Assembly: GCA_015179045.1 (NCBI GenBank)
Contig: WHUZ01000079.1
Location: 62,001 to 126,000 of the forward strand
DNA length: 64,000 nt
From: Kalaharituber pfeilii
Lineage: Eukaryota > Ascomycota > Pezizomycetes > Pezizales > Pezizaceae
Direction of reading: 5' to 3'
This document shows positions 20,650 through 31,198 of this stretch, in pieces. Both the position numbers and the translations under genes were made by a program. Under the pieces are notes generated by a model, which had not been told where the DNA came from, did no database searches, and saw nothing but the letters and a program-made list of their open reading frames with translations. The first letter of the stretch is position 1; each line of letters opens with the position of its first letter.

Positions 20650-22988
20650 TTTTTTTTTTTTTTTTTATATCAATACTCGCGTGCCGCCCTATGGGCTATG
20701 GCGAGGTCTAGTTACATCAAAACAAAGTACAAGTACGGAACAATAGAAGTAAATCCCCCGGGGCTAACCCCTCGCCCATTCCAAAATTCCTATCACTCCC
20801 CGAAGGCCCTCCCCTTCATCTTCGTCACCCAAGGGTCTGCACAATCCATCCTCACCCCTTGGGCATCTCTGCTTCCAGACTCTACATTGAGACAATATGT
20901 GAAGGGTCGTTTCTTCAGCCTCGCCGCACCACCGGCATTCCGGGCTGTCAGCTGTGCCGACCTTGAATTTCCAGCGCCGGAGGCCCTTGCCTCCAAGGAT
21001 GCCAGCTAGCGTTGCGACCCTATTGCCTAGTCTGCGTAGTGGCCTATATGACATATGCAGTCTGTTTCTTTCGGCCGCTCTCCTTGCTTTGGCCTCTTGT
21101 CTCATCCCGTCCTCCGTGACAATCTCGTTTTGATATGGCAGCTGTGTACCAACCTTGGCTGCTCGATCTGCTTCGGTGTTACCTGGGATTCCTTTATGAC
21201 CTTTGACCCACATTACCGCTATGTCAAGGTCGCCCCTTTCGTTTCTCCGGTCCCAAGCCTCCCTTACTCGCTGTGCTGGCCCTTTGTGTGTTGGTTCCCC
21301 TTCGGCGATCCTTTGTAGCTTGGTTATTGCCGTCTGGGAGTCAGTGATGATCAGTAATTCAGTGAATCGGCTTGTGAGGGCATCCTCCATGGCAATCAAT
21401 TCCGCGTCATTTACTGTACTGAGAGCTCCCAGATATGTGGAAGTCCGTTTCTGGGTGTGCTGGGAGAACGAGCCTGCCCCAGTAGAGTCACCTATTCGGC
21501 TCCCATCTGTATAAACGCTGACCCAGCCTTGGTCTTCTGCTTCGGCAATAGCTGCCATCCATTCTTCAGCTGAGGTATCGGCTGGGAGTGTGGGAAATGT
21601 AGCTAATGGAAGAGGTCTTCTACGATGTAGCGATCCCCTGAGGTATGTGGTGTCCTGGTCTTCTCTTTGTAGCAGTTCTCCCATAAACCGGAGTGTGCGT
21701 GCTTCCACCCGTATGCTTTCTCCGTCTGCGAATGTGCTGATCGACTCAAGGTTAGCCAGTCCTTCTACTATATCTCTTCTTGTCCCCCATGGACCCCTAG
21801 TGATCTCTCTAGCCACCACATACTGCCATCTTTCCAGAGTGTCTAGTTTCTGCCTGGCTGGAGATCCTTGTGCATAGTCCATCCAGGCCCAACATCCCCA
21901 CATCCCTATATTACGGGCTATGCTAGTGTATAGTTGTCGTTTTTTCTCTGGCGCTATGGGTGTTAGTCTCGTCACTACATTCCAGGCTGCTTTGGCTAAG
22001 TGTAATCTCTTGTTGAAGTGAGTACCAAATTTCAGTTCCCAATCGACTGTCAGTCCTACCAGCCTATATTCTGGACCCTTTACTCCTATTATTAGTGTCT
22101 CGGACTTGTCAGGGTCGATTTGGTAACCCTCACTCGCTGCCTCTGTAATGAGCTTCGTCCGGTGCTCCTTTATGGCTCGTCTTAATCTGGGTAGTGATCT
22201 GTGTGAGATTACACTATGAAAGTCATCAACATAAGACCTTGTAAAGTTCGTTTCGTCCATGCGTTCAGCTACTGGTGCTACTCCTATCAGGAATAGTACT
22301 GGTGAGAGTGGTGATCCCTGTGGTGTCCCATCCGTCATTCTGCCAGTAGCATGCTTGCGCCCATCCCAGTGTAGGCTAAAGTTGTTTGGCATCAAGAATG
22401 CCTCAACGAATGCTGCTAAATTGATATTGACTCCTTTTATTCGGTCTACCACTCTGTCTCTCCTAAGGAAGTTAAACGCTGACTTAATATCATCTCCAAC
22501 CATGGCCACCCGCTCCTTCCTATTGAGTCGCATTTTTATCTCCTTCAAGGTCTGTCTTTGAAGGTCTTCTGCCCCTCTCTTTGGTCTTCCTCCCAATTGC
22601 GAGTCTCGGAACAGGGTGTCCTGCCTTTGTAGAAGGTCTGCTATGACTTTTTGGCCTAATTTGGCAGCTGTATTGAGTAGTGTTATCGGCCTCCAGCTGC
22701 TGATCTGGTCCCTGGGCCTTCCTTTCTTCAGAATCATCACTACATCAAATCCCCTAGCAAAGTCGTAGCTTCCATTAATGTAGTCTACGATTTTCTCCCG
22801 TACTGCCGCCCATAGGGTAGTGTTTCTCAGCATCTTTAGCAATCCGTATTGGATACCATCTGGGCCGGGGGCTGATTTGGACTTAGTTCGGATGAGTGCC
22901 TTATCTATAGCTCTCCGTGCTTGCTCTTTGTCAATCGTGATACCTACTGGTGTAAGTCGTGGTCTCTCAACATTACTGTCTTTGCTGA
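20650..22988 (-). CDS. LINE A ORF2: reverse transcriptase, RNase H, Cys-His knuckle
   Basis: One open frame from the element's truncated 5' end to a stop at 20764. Domains in order: reverse transcriptase with SAPGPDGIQYG, WRPITLLNTAAKL, LGGRPKRGAED, catalytic VGDDIKSAFN, QGSPLSPVLFLIG and catalytic SYVDDFH; a thumb-like linker; RNase H with VYTDGSR, TVNDAELIAMEDA, IITDSQTAI and VKGHKGIPGNTEADRAA; then a knuckle CRWCGEAEETTLHILSQC (C-X2-C-X8-H-X4-C). This is the Tad-like plan of fungal LINEs. The upstream endonuclease is absent, consistent with 5' truncation. The 3' untranslated region ends in a family A hairpin at 20650-20705. Target duplication CCTTACCCCTA (20639-20649) against CCTTACCCCCTA (22989-23000), one C different. 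The 55 bases beyond the element on its 5' side stay open only because LINE B is coding. It is the most complete LINE ORF in the window. Confidence 0.9.
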
Positions 22989-23069
22989 CCTTACCCCCTA
23001 GCAGTCCCGCTACTCTTGACACTCCGTGCCCCAGCCTCCGCAACGGGCAGTAACTTATCCCCAGTCTGT

Positions 23070-23158
23070 TTTTTTTTTTTTTTTTTTTAATTTCATTACT
23101 CGCATGCCGCCCTACGGCCTATGGCGAGGTGTATATTAACTAACTAAAAAAAAGAAGA
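23070..23158 (-). mobile_element. Tail-only retroposon, family A, in LINE B
   Basis: Poly(T), reverse hairpin with CCATAGGCCGTAGGGCGGC and 30 bp of A-rich leader. Long duplication with one mismatch: TAACTTATCCCCAGTCTGT (23051-23069) and TAACCTATCCCCAGTCTGT (23159-23177). Confidence 0.88.
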
Positions 23159-24320
23159 TAACCTATCCCCAGTCTGTGTCTCTCCGCCGCTCTTGCCCGC
23201 TTTGCCTGTTGGATTAGTCCTGGTTCCGTTATTACCTCGTCCTCATACTGCAGGGCGGTTCCTATCCTCGCTGCCCTGTCCGCCTCTTTATTCCCCTGTA
23301 TCCCCCTGTGCCCCTTCACCCACATAATAGCTATGTCTTCGTCTCCTCTCTTCACCCTTTCTTCCCACATCTCCCGGACCTTCTGACTTGCTCCCAGGTG
23401 TGTCGAGTGTCCTTCTGCGATTTTCTGAATGTTGGTGATCGCCACCCTGGAGTCTGTCAGTATTAGTATCTCCCCGCTCGACTTCATTGCCTCGCTAATC
23501 GCCAATAGCTCTGCATCATCCACCGTTGTTCGCCCTCCCAAGTATATCGACGTCTCTCGCCCTCCCTCTACAACCCCCGCCCCCGATTTCTCCTTCACCC
23601 TGCTCCCGTCCATGTATACTTCTCTCCACCCCTCCTCTCTTGCTTTTCTTATATGCTCCTCCCAGTCCTCTCTCTCCGCATCGCTCGGGAGTGAGTTGAC
23701 GAGAGCTATTGTCAGAGGGCTTCGGTGGGACGTCGATCCCCTTAGGTACCGGGCCTCTGCATCTTGATGTCTTATCTCCTCCTCTGCAAATCTCAACGCA
23801 TGCACCTCTACCCTCGTGTTCACGAAGTCGACAAATGTTTCCACTGACTTCAGGTTCACTAGCCCCTCTACCACGTCTCGCCTCGTCCCCCACGGCGCTC
23901 CAGTTAGCCCTCACGCCACCACGTACTGCCATCTCTCCATCTCCCTTATTTTCGCTTCCCTGGACGGTTCTTTTCCATACTCGTACCATGCCCAACACCC
24001 CCATATGGCAATCGGTCTCGCTATACCAGTGTATATTTGGCGTCTTTTCTCTGGGTGGAGTTTTGTTAGCCGGGAAGCTACCCCCCATGCCGCCTTCCTT
24101 GGGCTAATCTTCTCTTATGGTGCATTGTGAACCTCGGCTCCCAGTCTACTGTCAGTCCTAGTACGTGATAGTCCGGCCCCTTTACTCCGATGATCAGCGT
24201 GTTACGGCTAAGGTGAGGCTTACCCGACAAGGGGAACACTACCCTGAACTATTCATAAGACCAATGCTGCTAGAGCGGACTGATCACCCGTTAGGCTTGG
24301 CAGAAGGTTCTTTGTCTGAG

Positions 24321-24600
24321 TTTTTTTTTTTTTTTTTTGTTTTATATCATTAATCGCTTGCCGCCCTATGGGCTATGGCGATGTCTTAACTAAACACTGA
24401 CTAACTAGCTACACGTGATAAAAGATTGAAAGTAAATGACACTGAATTTAAGAACGGTCTCTTCATTCCCCAAGCATCTCTACCAACTTCTTCAGTGGGT
24501 CCTCCGCCCCCCCCTCGCCCCGGGGGGGTCTCCTCACGTGCTCTTCACCTCCAGGCCATCTTCGTCTCCACACCCGAATAGGATAGTGCTAAGGAAGTGT
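24321..24600 (-). mobile_element. LINE 3' fragment
   Basis: Poly(T) and reverse family A hairpin (ATCGC/GCGAT) to about 24390, then a minus-strand coding remnant EDPLKKLVEML preceded by Gly/Pro-rich sequence, equivalent to the extreme C-terminus of the LINE ORF. 5' end not resolved. Confidence 0.65.
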
Positions 24601-25140
24601 ATGTCATTGTTGATTGTAAGGTCTTTATACCTGGCACTCGGTTTACGAAGCTAATATGCGCACATGCATTAGTACATGTTATTATCTTGTGTCTGTACTA
24701 CTTCTTGCATGTTTCCGTTATGTTTACCTGTTAATACAGGTATTATTGGCATTGATAAGGAATTGCCACGTTGTCAGTCCTTTGTTTATTTGCTTGCCTA
24801 GTCATGTATGATGCGCTCAGTCTATTTAAGCACAAGCGATAGCACAGTTGAAAGAATAAAGACACAAGCAGTGTTCTAAGTTCTCTATAACTCTGAAACC
24901 TATCGTTTCCTTATTACGCCCGTGAATCGCTCCGCTCCGCTGCGCGCTCCACGCCAAACAGCTGCCCTTCCGGCCCGCCGCATATACACCTCCGTAGCCA
25001 TTCCGGCCCGCAGTATATACACCTCCGTAGCCATTTCGGCCCGCCGTATACACACCTCCGTAGCCGTAACAGGGGCAACAACCACCTCAGGACGAGCGTT
25101 TGGAAGCGACTCCACAACCACAACGTCCCCCCCAGCGAAA
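24601..25140. promoter_or_regulatory. Leader region of an ORF1 element; possible LTR remnant
   Basis: No gene. A TATA-like TATTTAAG at about 24825, an AATAAAG at about 24856 and a TG start near 24678 resemble an LTR, but no paired end or target duplication was found. Then three near-identical units of about 40 bp (ATATACACCTCCGTAGCCAT) at 24975-25066. From about 25070 the sequence resembles 40745-40870, the leader of another ORF1 element. Confidence 0.35.
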
Positions 25141-25354
25141 ATAACATAGATCGATAGCTCTCAGCGAGCTGAGTCTATTGATCTGACTTTTATTCCTAAA
25201 TACCCAACGCCGCAAATATCCCCGAGGGGTGAAATTTTGAGGAAACCGTCAGCTCATCACCTCGTTGCCAATACATCACCCACACCCCCACCGGCGCCAA
25301 GCGCCAATAGACAGACTCAGACCTCCACCTGACCGCCAATAAGGAAAAGACAAA

Positions 25355-26271
25355 ATGCCGAAGGGCAAAAACAAAGCGAGAGCCGCCCCTCCCTCTCCGC
25401 CACCTCTAAAACTCCCCCCTCCGCCGCCATCACCACCATCGACGTCGGAAGGAGCGACGTTAAGCTGGGACAAATACTACCGGTCATGGGACGACATTCC
25501 GGTCCCTGACTGGGAAGAAACGGTCCAAGACCTGCTTGACTACAGACGTATGATCCCGAATTTATGGGAGAATGTAGTGGCTGCACTTTGGGGAGTCGAG
25601 AAGGACACGACCCCAGTCAACGGGTCAATTCTGGCGATACGGTTCTGTGAAGACATGACGTTGAAGGTCTTCTCCGGGGACCCGAAAGACATCAGACCGA
25701 GCTGGCTTAGCCACGCAGACACACCACCACCGCCGCCACCTCAACCCTTGGGGCTCAGCCCCATCACGTGCATCCAGACAACCCCGGTGGAGGCCACCTC
25801 CGAAGCATGCGGACTTAACTACTACACCCTGCTATCGGAGACACCCACCCCTGAAACTCCCACCACCCCCGCCCCAACAACCCCTGCAGGCAACATACCG
25901 GGGACGCCGCCTGCGAACAACCCAAAGAAAAGGAAAGGCAAAGCGGCATCGACACAACCGTACGCCTTGAAGAAGAGACTTGACGATACGGAGGCCAGAA
26001 AGATCGCCTCAAGCGGCGCCCCGTCATCGCACACACCAACAGCATCGGCATCAGCCTCCGCGCCCACTCTCTACCCCAGACCCACCCCGGAACCCAAGAC
26101 CGCCCCCCCTCGACCCCAAAAAGCCAAATCCCCGACCCGACCATCCACCCGCGATGCCACCACCCCCAGACCGGGCATCGTAATACACGGAATAGCCCTG
26201 AGAAAGAATCTTGGGAAAGTTCAGAGATGGTTGGAAGCAGACAACAAAGCCATGGGAAAGACAGCAGGGAT
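25355..26271 (+). CDS. LINE ORF1 protein, interrupted
   Basis: About 306 codons to the insertion point. Starts MPKGKNKARAAP; a Pro-rich N-terminus; a folded-looking segment WDDIPVPDWEETVQDLLDYR...RMIPNLWENVVAALWGVEKD (about residues 45-85); a long Pro/Ser/Thr-rich linker with a basic patch NPKKRKGKA; then PGIVIHGIALRKNLGKVQRW, the start of the conserved RRM-like domain. A family B tail splits the gene after GKTAGI. Beyond it the frame would continue IRWLRSKKTLQEEGKQTSSV, then meets a stop where relatives read YLED, so the copy is dead. A start at 25355 is supported by a similar MQKGKKKM start at 41001. The expected role is RNA binding in the LINE particle. Confidence 0.7.
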
Positions 26272-26328
26272 TTTTTTTTTTTTTTTTTTTCACGTGACCC
26301 CGCTTGTAGCTGTTCGCCATGGCAGGGC
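26272..26328 (-). mobile_element. Tail-only retroposon, family B, inside ORF1
   Basis: Poly(T) plus reverse family B terminus. Flanks AGACAGCAGGGA and AGACAGCAAGGA, one mismatch. Deleting the insert and one flank restores the ORF1 reading GKTAGIRW. Confidence 0.88.
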
Positions 26329-26659
26329 AGACAGCAAGGATAAGATGGCTTAGAAGCAAGAAGACACTGCAAGAGGAGGGCAAACAGACAAGCTCGGTGG
26401 TGGTCTAGACAAGGTAATGGACAGGGTGAGACTCGGAGGAAGATGGCTGAGGGCTTGCCGATACGAGTGGGACAGGTGAAGGAAGGAAAGACGTCCCCCA
26501 CATCGACCCACCCACAACACCAGAGAAGTCCGTGCGACTCACATGTAATGAGACAAGTAGTTAGTTTTTATTTTTTCCTTTAATAAAAACCCTCGCCATA
26601 GCCCATAGGGCGGCACGCGAGTAATGATATTAAAAAAAAAAAAAAAAAAAAAAAGTTGT

Positions 26660-26768
26660 TCTGAGACGACATTGGGTCTTAATTTGTCCTTATTGGGACG
26701 AAAAACACTGGGCAGCTTGTAACCAACCCATACACTCCTCAGCAAGCTGAGTTCGCTCCTGGGCACAG
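26660..26768 (+). repeat. Conserved ~90-bp dispersed motif, copy 1
   Basis: Includes GGGACGAAAAACACTGGGCA, then GCTTGTAACCAACCCATACA and CAGCAAGCTGAGTTCGCTCC. Nearly identical to 31735-31797, while flanking sequence is much less alike. Both lie beside satellite blocks. Function unknown; a structured RNA was considered but not supported. Confidence 0.65.
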
Positions 26769-26889
26769 GAATCGCGGCCACTCATCGTAAGTACCGCTGG
26801 TTACACCTCGCGCCGGATTGAACCCAGTCGCATTTGATCATAAATTGATATAGCTTGCGCCTAAGCTAATGGGCTGAAGTACCAAGTAG

Positions 26890-27270
26890 TCCTGCAACCT
26901 GAGCTTAACTTAACAAGTATGACAGGTCTCTCTTGCCAGCATTGAATTTGATAGATATGACAGGTCCGGCCCGATGGTATGAGATGTGGCAGAATGAGTT
27001 GAATTTAATAATAGACATGGCAGGTCCGGCCCCACGGCCTCAGGTGAGGAAGAATGAGCTCAAATTTACAGGCATAGCAGGCCACATCTACCACCGTGAG
27101 ATGGGGTAGAGTGAGCTGAATTTGACAGGCATGGAAGGCCCAACCCGACAGCGTGAGAAAGTTGTCAGGTATGGCCGGCCTACGAGATGAGGCAGAATAA
27201 GCTGAAATTGATACGTATAGCCGGCCTGACCTGACAGCGGGAGATCAGGCACAATGAGCTGACTTTGATG
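26890..27270. repeat. Dispersed satellite, block 2
   Basis: Six or so degenerate units of 57-60 bp with GAGCTGAATTTGACAGGCAT, GGCAGGTCCGGCC and GTGAGATGNGGCAGAAT. Same family as block 1 (reverse) and block 3. Confidence 0.75.
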
Positions 27271-27302
27271 GGTACTGTATGGCGGGCCCAACCTGCCGGC
27301 AC

Positions 27303-27432
27303 CAGTGTTCCCAACGGGCCGGCCAGGCCAGGCCAAGGGTACGGCCAGGCCAGGCCAAGGGTACGGCCAGGCCAGGCCAAGGGTACGGCCAGGCCAGGCC
27401 AAGGGTACGGCCAGGCCAGGCCAAGGGTACGG
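27303..27432. repeat. 22-bp tandem repeat
   Basis: Five perfect or near-perfect copies of GGCCAGGCCAGGCCAAGGGT plus AC, followed by GGCC-rich sequence to about 27530. The near-identity implies recent expansion; apparent WPGLA-type frames are a by-product. Confidence 0.9.
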
Positions 27433-27539
27433 CCTGGGCCGGCCTGGACCGTGAAAATCTAGGCCTGGGCCTGGCCTGATCTTTCACGCCGGCCATGAGG
27501 TCGGCCTGGGCCGGTCCAGGCCATTCAGGCCAGTCTAGA

Positions 27540-28003
27540 ACAAAGAGTGAAATAATATAGCCATGTACACGAGAGAATAATAGGTGGTGAAATACATATA
27601 TGCGGTATGTGAAAGAATAATGGGTAGCGAAATACTACACCTGAAAAGAATGAGAGGTGGTGAATCAAACACGCGTTCACGCGATATGTGACCTCAATCT
27701 AAAAGAACAATAGACTGCGAAATAAGTACACGTGGAAAGAATAACAAGTGGTGAAAGAAATGCACGCGATATTTGACCTCAATCTGAAGAATAATAGGTT
27801 ACGAAATAAACACACGCGCGAAAAGAATAATAAGTGGCGAAATGAATGCACACGACATGTGACCTCAATCTGAAGAATAATAGATCGCGAAATAAACGCA
27901 CGCGGAAAGAATAACAAGTGGCGAAATGAATGCAAGCAATATGTGACCTCAATTTGAAAGAATAATAGGTGGGCAAAATAAATACATGCGGAAAGAATAA
28001 TAA
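27540..28003. repeat. ~85-bp tandem array
   Basis: About four clear units from 27684 (TGTGACCTCAATCTGAA, AGAATAATAGGT.GCGAAATA, AAGAATAACAAGTGGCGAAA) with looser copies before them. It ends exactly where the inverted-repeat element begins. Confidence 0.8.
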
Positions 28004-29889
28004 CGTGCCCGAAGTGGTAACGATCTGCCCCCCTGTAACGATCCACTCTCTGGGCACTCCTCGTCATGCATTCCTCACTCTACTACTTTTATTTGAATAT
28101 ATTGCAACTATAGAAATTGCTTAACATTATACCAATTTGACATCGCGGAATCAGAATTTGCTATCATAATAAGGAAAAAATCAAAATTCCAATATTTAGA
28201 ACTAAATTTATCATTATTCACCTAATTTGAGTCCTCTCTGTATAAATCATAGCTCAACATCCTCGAAATCAGGAAAATAATATAGAAAACTAGTAATTCT
28301 CATCCATCTAGGGCTGGTCCTTTTATTAAAAGTCAACAATTGCATATACAGATCATGTGGGATGCAGTGCACCTTCAATTGTATAAAAGTAGTTTATGTT
28401 CCGGAGCTAATCTCCATACCTTAATCTGACCTTCAGTGTTCCTAGACTCCTCAAGTGATTCAGGAATACCGGGACTTGAAGTAGTAGTAGTTGCAGCACT
28501 AGGGATGGTAACAGTAACTCCTTCTGAGGTACCAGGTATGACAGAAGAGACCTGTGGCTCAAATCTGCTGTTGGAACCTTCTTCTACCCACCCCTCCTTC
28601 TGGTATTCAGACCCTCCTATCTCATGAACTAAAGATCTTTCCCAGCCCCAGCCTTGCATGTGAGTTCCTCCATGGTGTCTTTTTGTAGCTTGGTCAGCTG
28701 CAGCTATCTCTCTCTATTTTCGTTCTTCTTTTGCCTTGCTTTCCCTCTGTAATGGGTCACCTCCGGTGGCGGCCGATAGAGTGTATATGCGACATATGGG
28801 AAATGCGACAGCAAATATATGGGATGCAGGTGCATATTGCTAAATGAGCTATGCAGAGGGCTAGTAAACGTCACTAGTCAAGTGTTTTTTCACTGATCTG
28901 GTGGGATGCGGTTCTTTGCACCCAAGATGCCTAAGACGTTATATTCACTCACTTCCTCCTATGCCGCCTCGAGCTGAAGTAAAGCAATACTGGAAATAGA
29001 AGGAAGAAAATAGTAGGAAATGTCAAAAAGGAAACAGAGAGCACTAGCGAAGGTCAGAAAGGAGGAAGGGAAACTCCAGAAGGTGCGAAAATAGTTTAGG
29101 ATAAGAAAGAAGCCACTGATATGCAAAGTAGTTAGTAGCGATGGAGCGAGAAAGTAAGGCAAAAGAGGAACGAAAACGGAGAGAGATGGCTGCAGCTGAG
29201 CAAGCTACAAAAAGACACCATGGAGGAACTCACATGCAAGGCTGGGGCTGGGAAAGATCTTTAGTTCATGAGATAGGAGGGCCTGAATACCAGAAGGAGG
29301 GGTGGGTAGAAGAAGGTTCCAACAGCAGATTTGAGCCACAGGTCTCTTCTGTCATACCTGGTACCTCAGAAGGAGTTACTGTTACCATCCCTAGTGCTTC
29401 AACTACTACTACTTCAAGTCCCGGTATTCCTGAATCACTTGAGGAGTCTAGGAACACTGAAGGTCAGATTAAGGTATGGAGATTAGCTCAGGAACATAAA
29501 CTACTTCTATACAATTGAAGGTGCACTGCATCCCACATGATCTGTATATGCAATTGTTGACTTTTAATAAAAGGACCAGCCCTAGATGGATGAGAATTAC
29601 TAGTTTTCTATATTATTTTCCTGATTTCGAGGATGTTGAGCTATGCTATATACAGGGAGGACTCAAATTAGGTGAATAATGATAAATTTGGTTGTCAATA
29701 ATGGAATTTTAATTTTTCCCTCATTATGATAGCAGATTCTGATTCAGCGATGTCAAATTGGTATAATGTTAAGCAATTTCTATAGTTGCAATATATTCAA
29801 ATAAAAGTAGTAGAGTGAGGAATGCATGACGAGGAGTGCCCAGAGAGTGGATCGTTACAGGGGGGCAGATCGTTACCACTTCGGGCACG
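28004..29889. mobile_element. 1.9-kb long inverted-repeat element
   Basis: Two arms of about 740 bp (28004-28746 and 29146-29889) in inverted orientation and highly similar, around a unique spacer of about 400 bp. The outermost bases begin CGTGCCCGAAGTGGTAACGA. Each arm carries the same coding frame. It is either a transposon with very long terminal repeats or a foldback element; no target duplication is obvious and no transposase is seen. Transcription through it would yield a long hairpin RNA. Confidence 0.8.
29141..29518 (+). CDS. 125-residue hypothetical protein in inverted repeat
   Basis: Unrecognised. Starts MERESKAKEERKRREMAAAE, a charged probably helical N-terminus; then HHGGTHMQGWGWERSLVHEI, a Ser/Thr/Pro-rich middle and SLEESRNTEGQIKVWRLAQE. 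The mirror copy on the minus strand (about 28375-28745) is about 97% identical downstream of its MQGWGWERS but has a stop (TAG) where this copy reads a codon for Arg. The initiating ATG lies just outside the arm, in the spacer. It may encode nothing today. Confidence 0.4.
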   Translation: MERESKAKEERKRREMAAAEQATKRHHGGTHMQGWGWERSLVHEIGGPEYQKEGWVEEGSNSRFEPQVSSVIPGTSEGVTVTIPSASTTTTSSPGIPESLEESRNTEGQIKVWRLAQEHKLLLYN

Positions 29890-30849
29890 CTAGGGGGCAT
29901 TTGACCGCAGTCCCTGCGCGTGGATATTTGTCGGGGTTTAACAACTAAAAAATTATACCTAAATGGTCTGGACCGGTCTGGACCGCCTGAATAGGATCAA
30001 CCAATCAGTAACTGAAATTTGGTCTTTAATCGCCTATCCGCGGAATAACTACAACCAATTAGTGGCTGAAGTACCGTCTTGGCAACATATCTGTATTTAT
30101 AGAACATGTAATATACGTAATGATTGACTGAATTGAGTAATTTCCATTGTGGTACAGCCAGCACAAGGTCATCTTGCACCTGTAATTATACATGTAAAGT
30201 TGTTATGATAATCTTTGGGCAATTCACAGAGTTCAGGCACTGTAGGTGCGAAACTGAGAAAGTGGAATTGAGCAGATAGTAACTGTGAAAAGTGGGAGGA
30301 GGATGTGATGTACTTTGCTATATGTAACGGCGGACGTGGTCTGGGGCCCGTGGTTGACGGCGATCTACGGAGCGCCCGCAGGAGGCGGCAGGCGGCAGTT
30401 CAGCAGTTCGCGGGTTCAACGGTTCACAGCGGTACAGCAGTTCAACGGATCGGCACAGCAGGTAACCACTCAGTAGAAACTAAATACAAGAGGTTGCGTA
30501 AAGAGAAAAAGGAAAGGAGAACACACAACCATGAACACCACTTATATACACTTTCGAGACTGCAATACGCACTCAGGTCACATCCCTTTTACCCATATCC
30601 TGAAATGCTTGTCAGAGGTCATCTTTTAGCGTGAAGCTATTTACCCGGCTCGCTATACAATATCCCGTTACACTATAGCAGGATGTGTGAGTTAGATTCG
30701 GCAGGCGCCGACCTCTACATAGATGATCAGGACGTTAACGAGAACACAGAATACAGAAAACAGAACACAGTTAAAAACAGATAGCATAGTGAACTGAACT
30801 CTCTAATGAAATAACTTCCTCAGCACGCAGGCTCAAACTGGTGATGGTA
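29890..30849. other. Intergenic, no gene seen
   Basis: Mostly unique sequence. Short CAGTTCAACGG-type repeats at 30390-30460. A 109-codon frame at 30305 overlaps these repeats and has no support. Confidence 0.4.
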
Positions 30850-31015
30850 TTAGTATTTGCGCGAACTGGTCTGCCTGAACCGGCCTGAGTCGGCCTGAAT
30901 GGCCTGAAACGGCCTGAATCGGCCTGAATCGGCCTGCATGTTTCAGGCCGGTCCAGGCCGGCCCAGGCCATCGAAAGCTCCGCCGGGGCCGCCCCAGGCG
31001 GTTTCAGGCCTGCCG
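30850..31015. repeat. GGCCTGAATC short repeats
   Basis: Six or more copies of a 10-bp CGGCCTGAAT unit followed by GGCC-rich sequence resembling that at 27430-27530, possibly in opposite orientation. Position relative to the 28004-29889 element is roughly symmetrical. Confidence 0.55.
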
Positions 31016-31021
31016 GTTGGG

Positions 31022-31197
31022 ATTTTTTTTTTTTTTTCGGAGTGGTGCAGGACACGCTCGATGTTGCGACGTGGTTTTTTACTTTTTCTGTGATGTTATA
31101 CTCTGTTTATTCATTGTTATGTATTTAAATCCTCGCCATAGCCTACAAGGCGGCATGCGAGTAATGATATATATAAAAAAAAAAAAAAAAAAAAAAT
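31022..31197 (+). mobile_element. LINE 3' untranslated region and tail, same subfamily as 41425 LINE
   Basis: From CGGAGTGGTGCAGGACACGC to poly(A), nearly identical to the reverse of 41428-41576. Hairpin inner arms are GCCT/AGGC instead of GCCC/GGGC. Preceded by about 15 T, which is odd for a plus-strand copy. Confidence 0.8.
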
Positions 31198-31198
31198 G

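Larger units (their letters stand above)
20197..24202 (-). mobile_element. LINE B, 5'-truncated, host of three nested insertions
   Basis: Read 5' to 3' on the minus strand: the end of the reverse transcriptase region (LTVDWEPRF near 24150), RNase H (VYMDGSRV, TTVDDAELLAISEA, ILILTDSRVAI, IMWVKGHRGIQGNKEADRAA at 23880-23180), the linker RRLGHGVSRVAGLLGGK, KGLNAWRHKIGE, knuckle CRWCGEGDETYAHLMGGRRT, and the tail at 20200-20260. These parts are separated by a tail-only insertion (23070), a LINE (20650-22988) and another tail-only insertion (20549); removing them rejoins the reading frame across two of the junctions. Inserted at TGCATCGTT in duplication D; copy 2 keeps the uninterrupted sequence at 40550-40560. 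Several frameshifts lie in the 5' third. Confidence 0.85.
25141..26654 (+). mobile_element. ORF1-only LINE derivative, best copy
   Basis: Leader at 25141-25354; ORF1 from ATG 25355; insertion of a family B tail at 26272; the rest of ORF1 to about 26500; a short 3' untranslated region; a family A hairpin (about 26592) and poly(A) to 26654. There is no ORF2. The join from the end of the ORF1 RNA-binding-like domain to the 3' end matches that at 11820-12447, suggesting a propagated internal-deletion lineage comparable to half-LINE elements elsewhere (inference). Confidence 0.7.

Noticed and set aside
26660..26768. tRNA or 5S rRNA in the conserved ~90-bp motif
   Set aside because: GAGTTCGCTCC superficially resembles a B box, but no cloverleaf or matching A box could be drawn.
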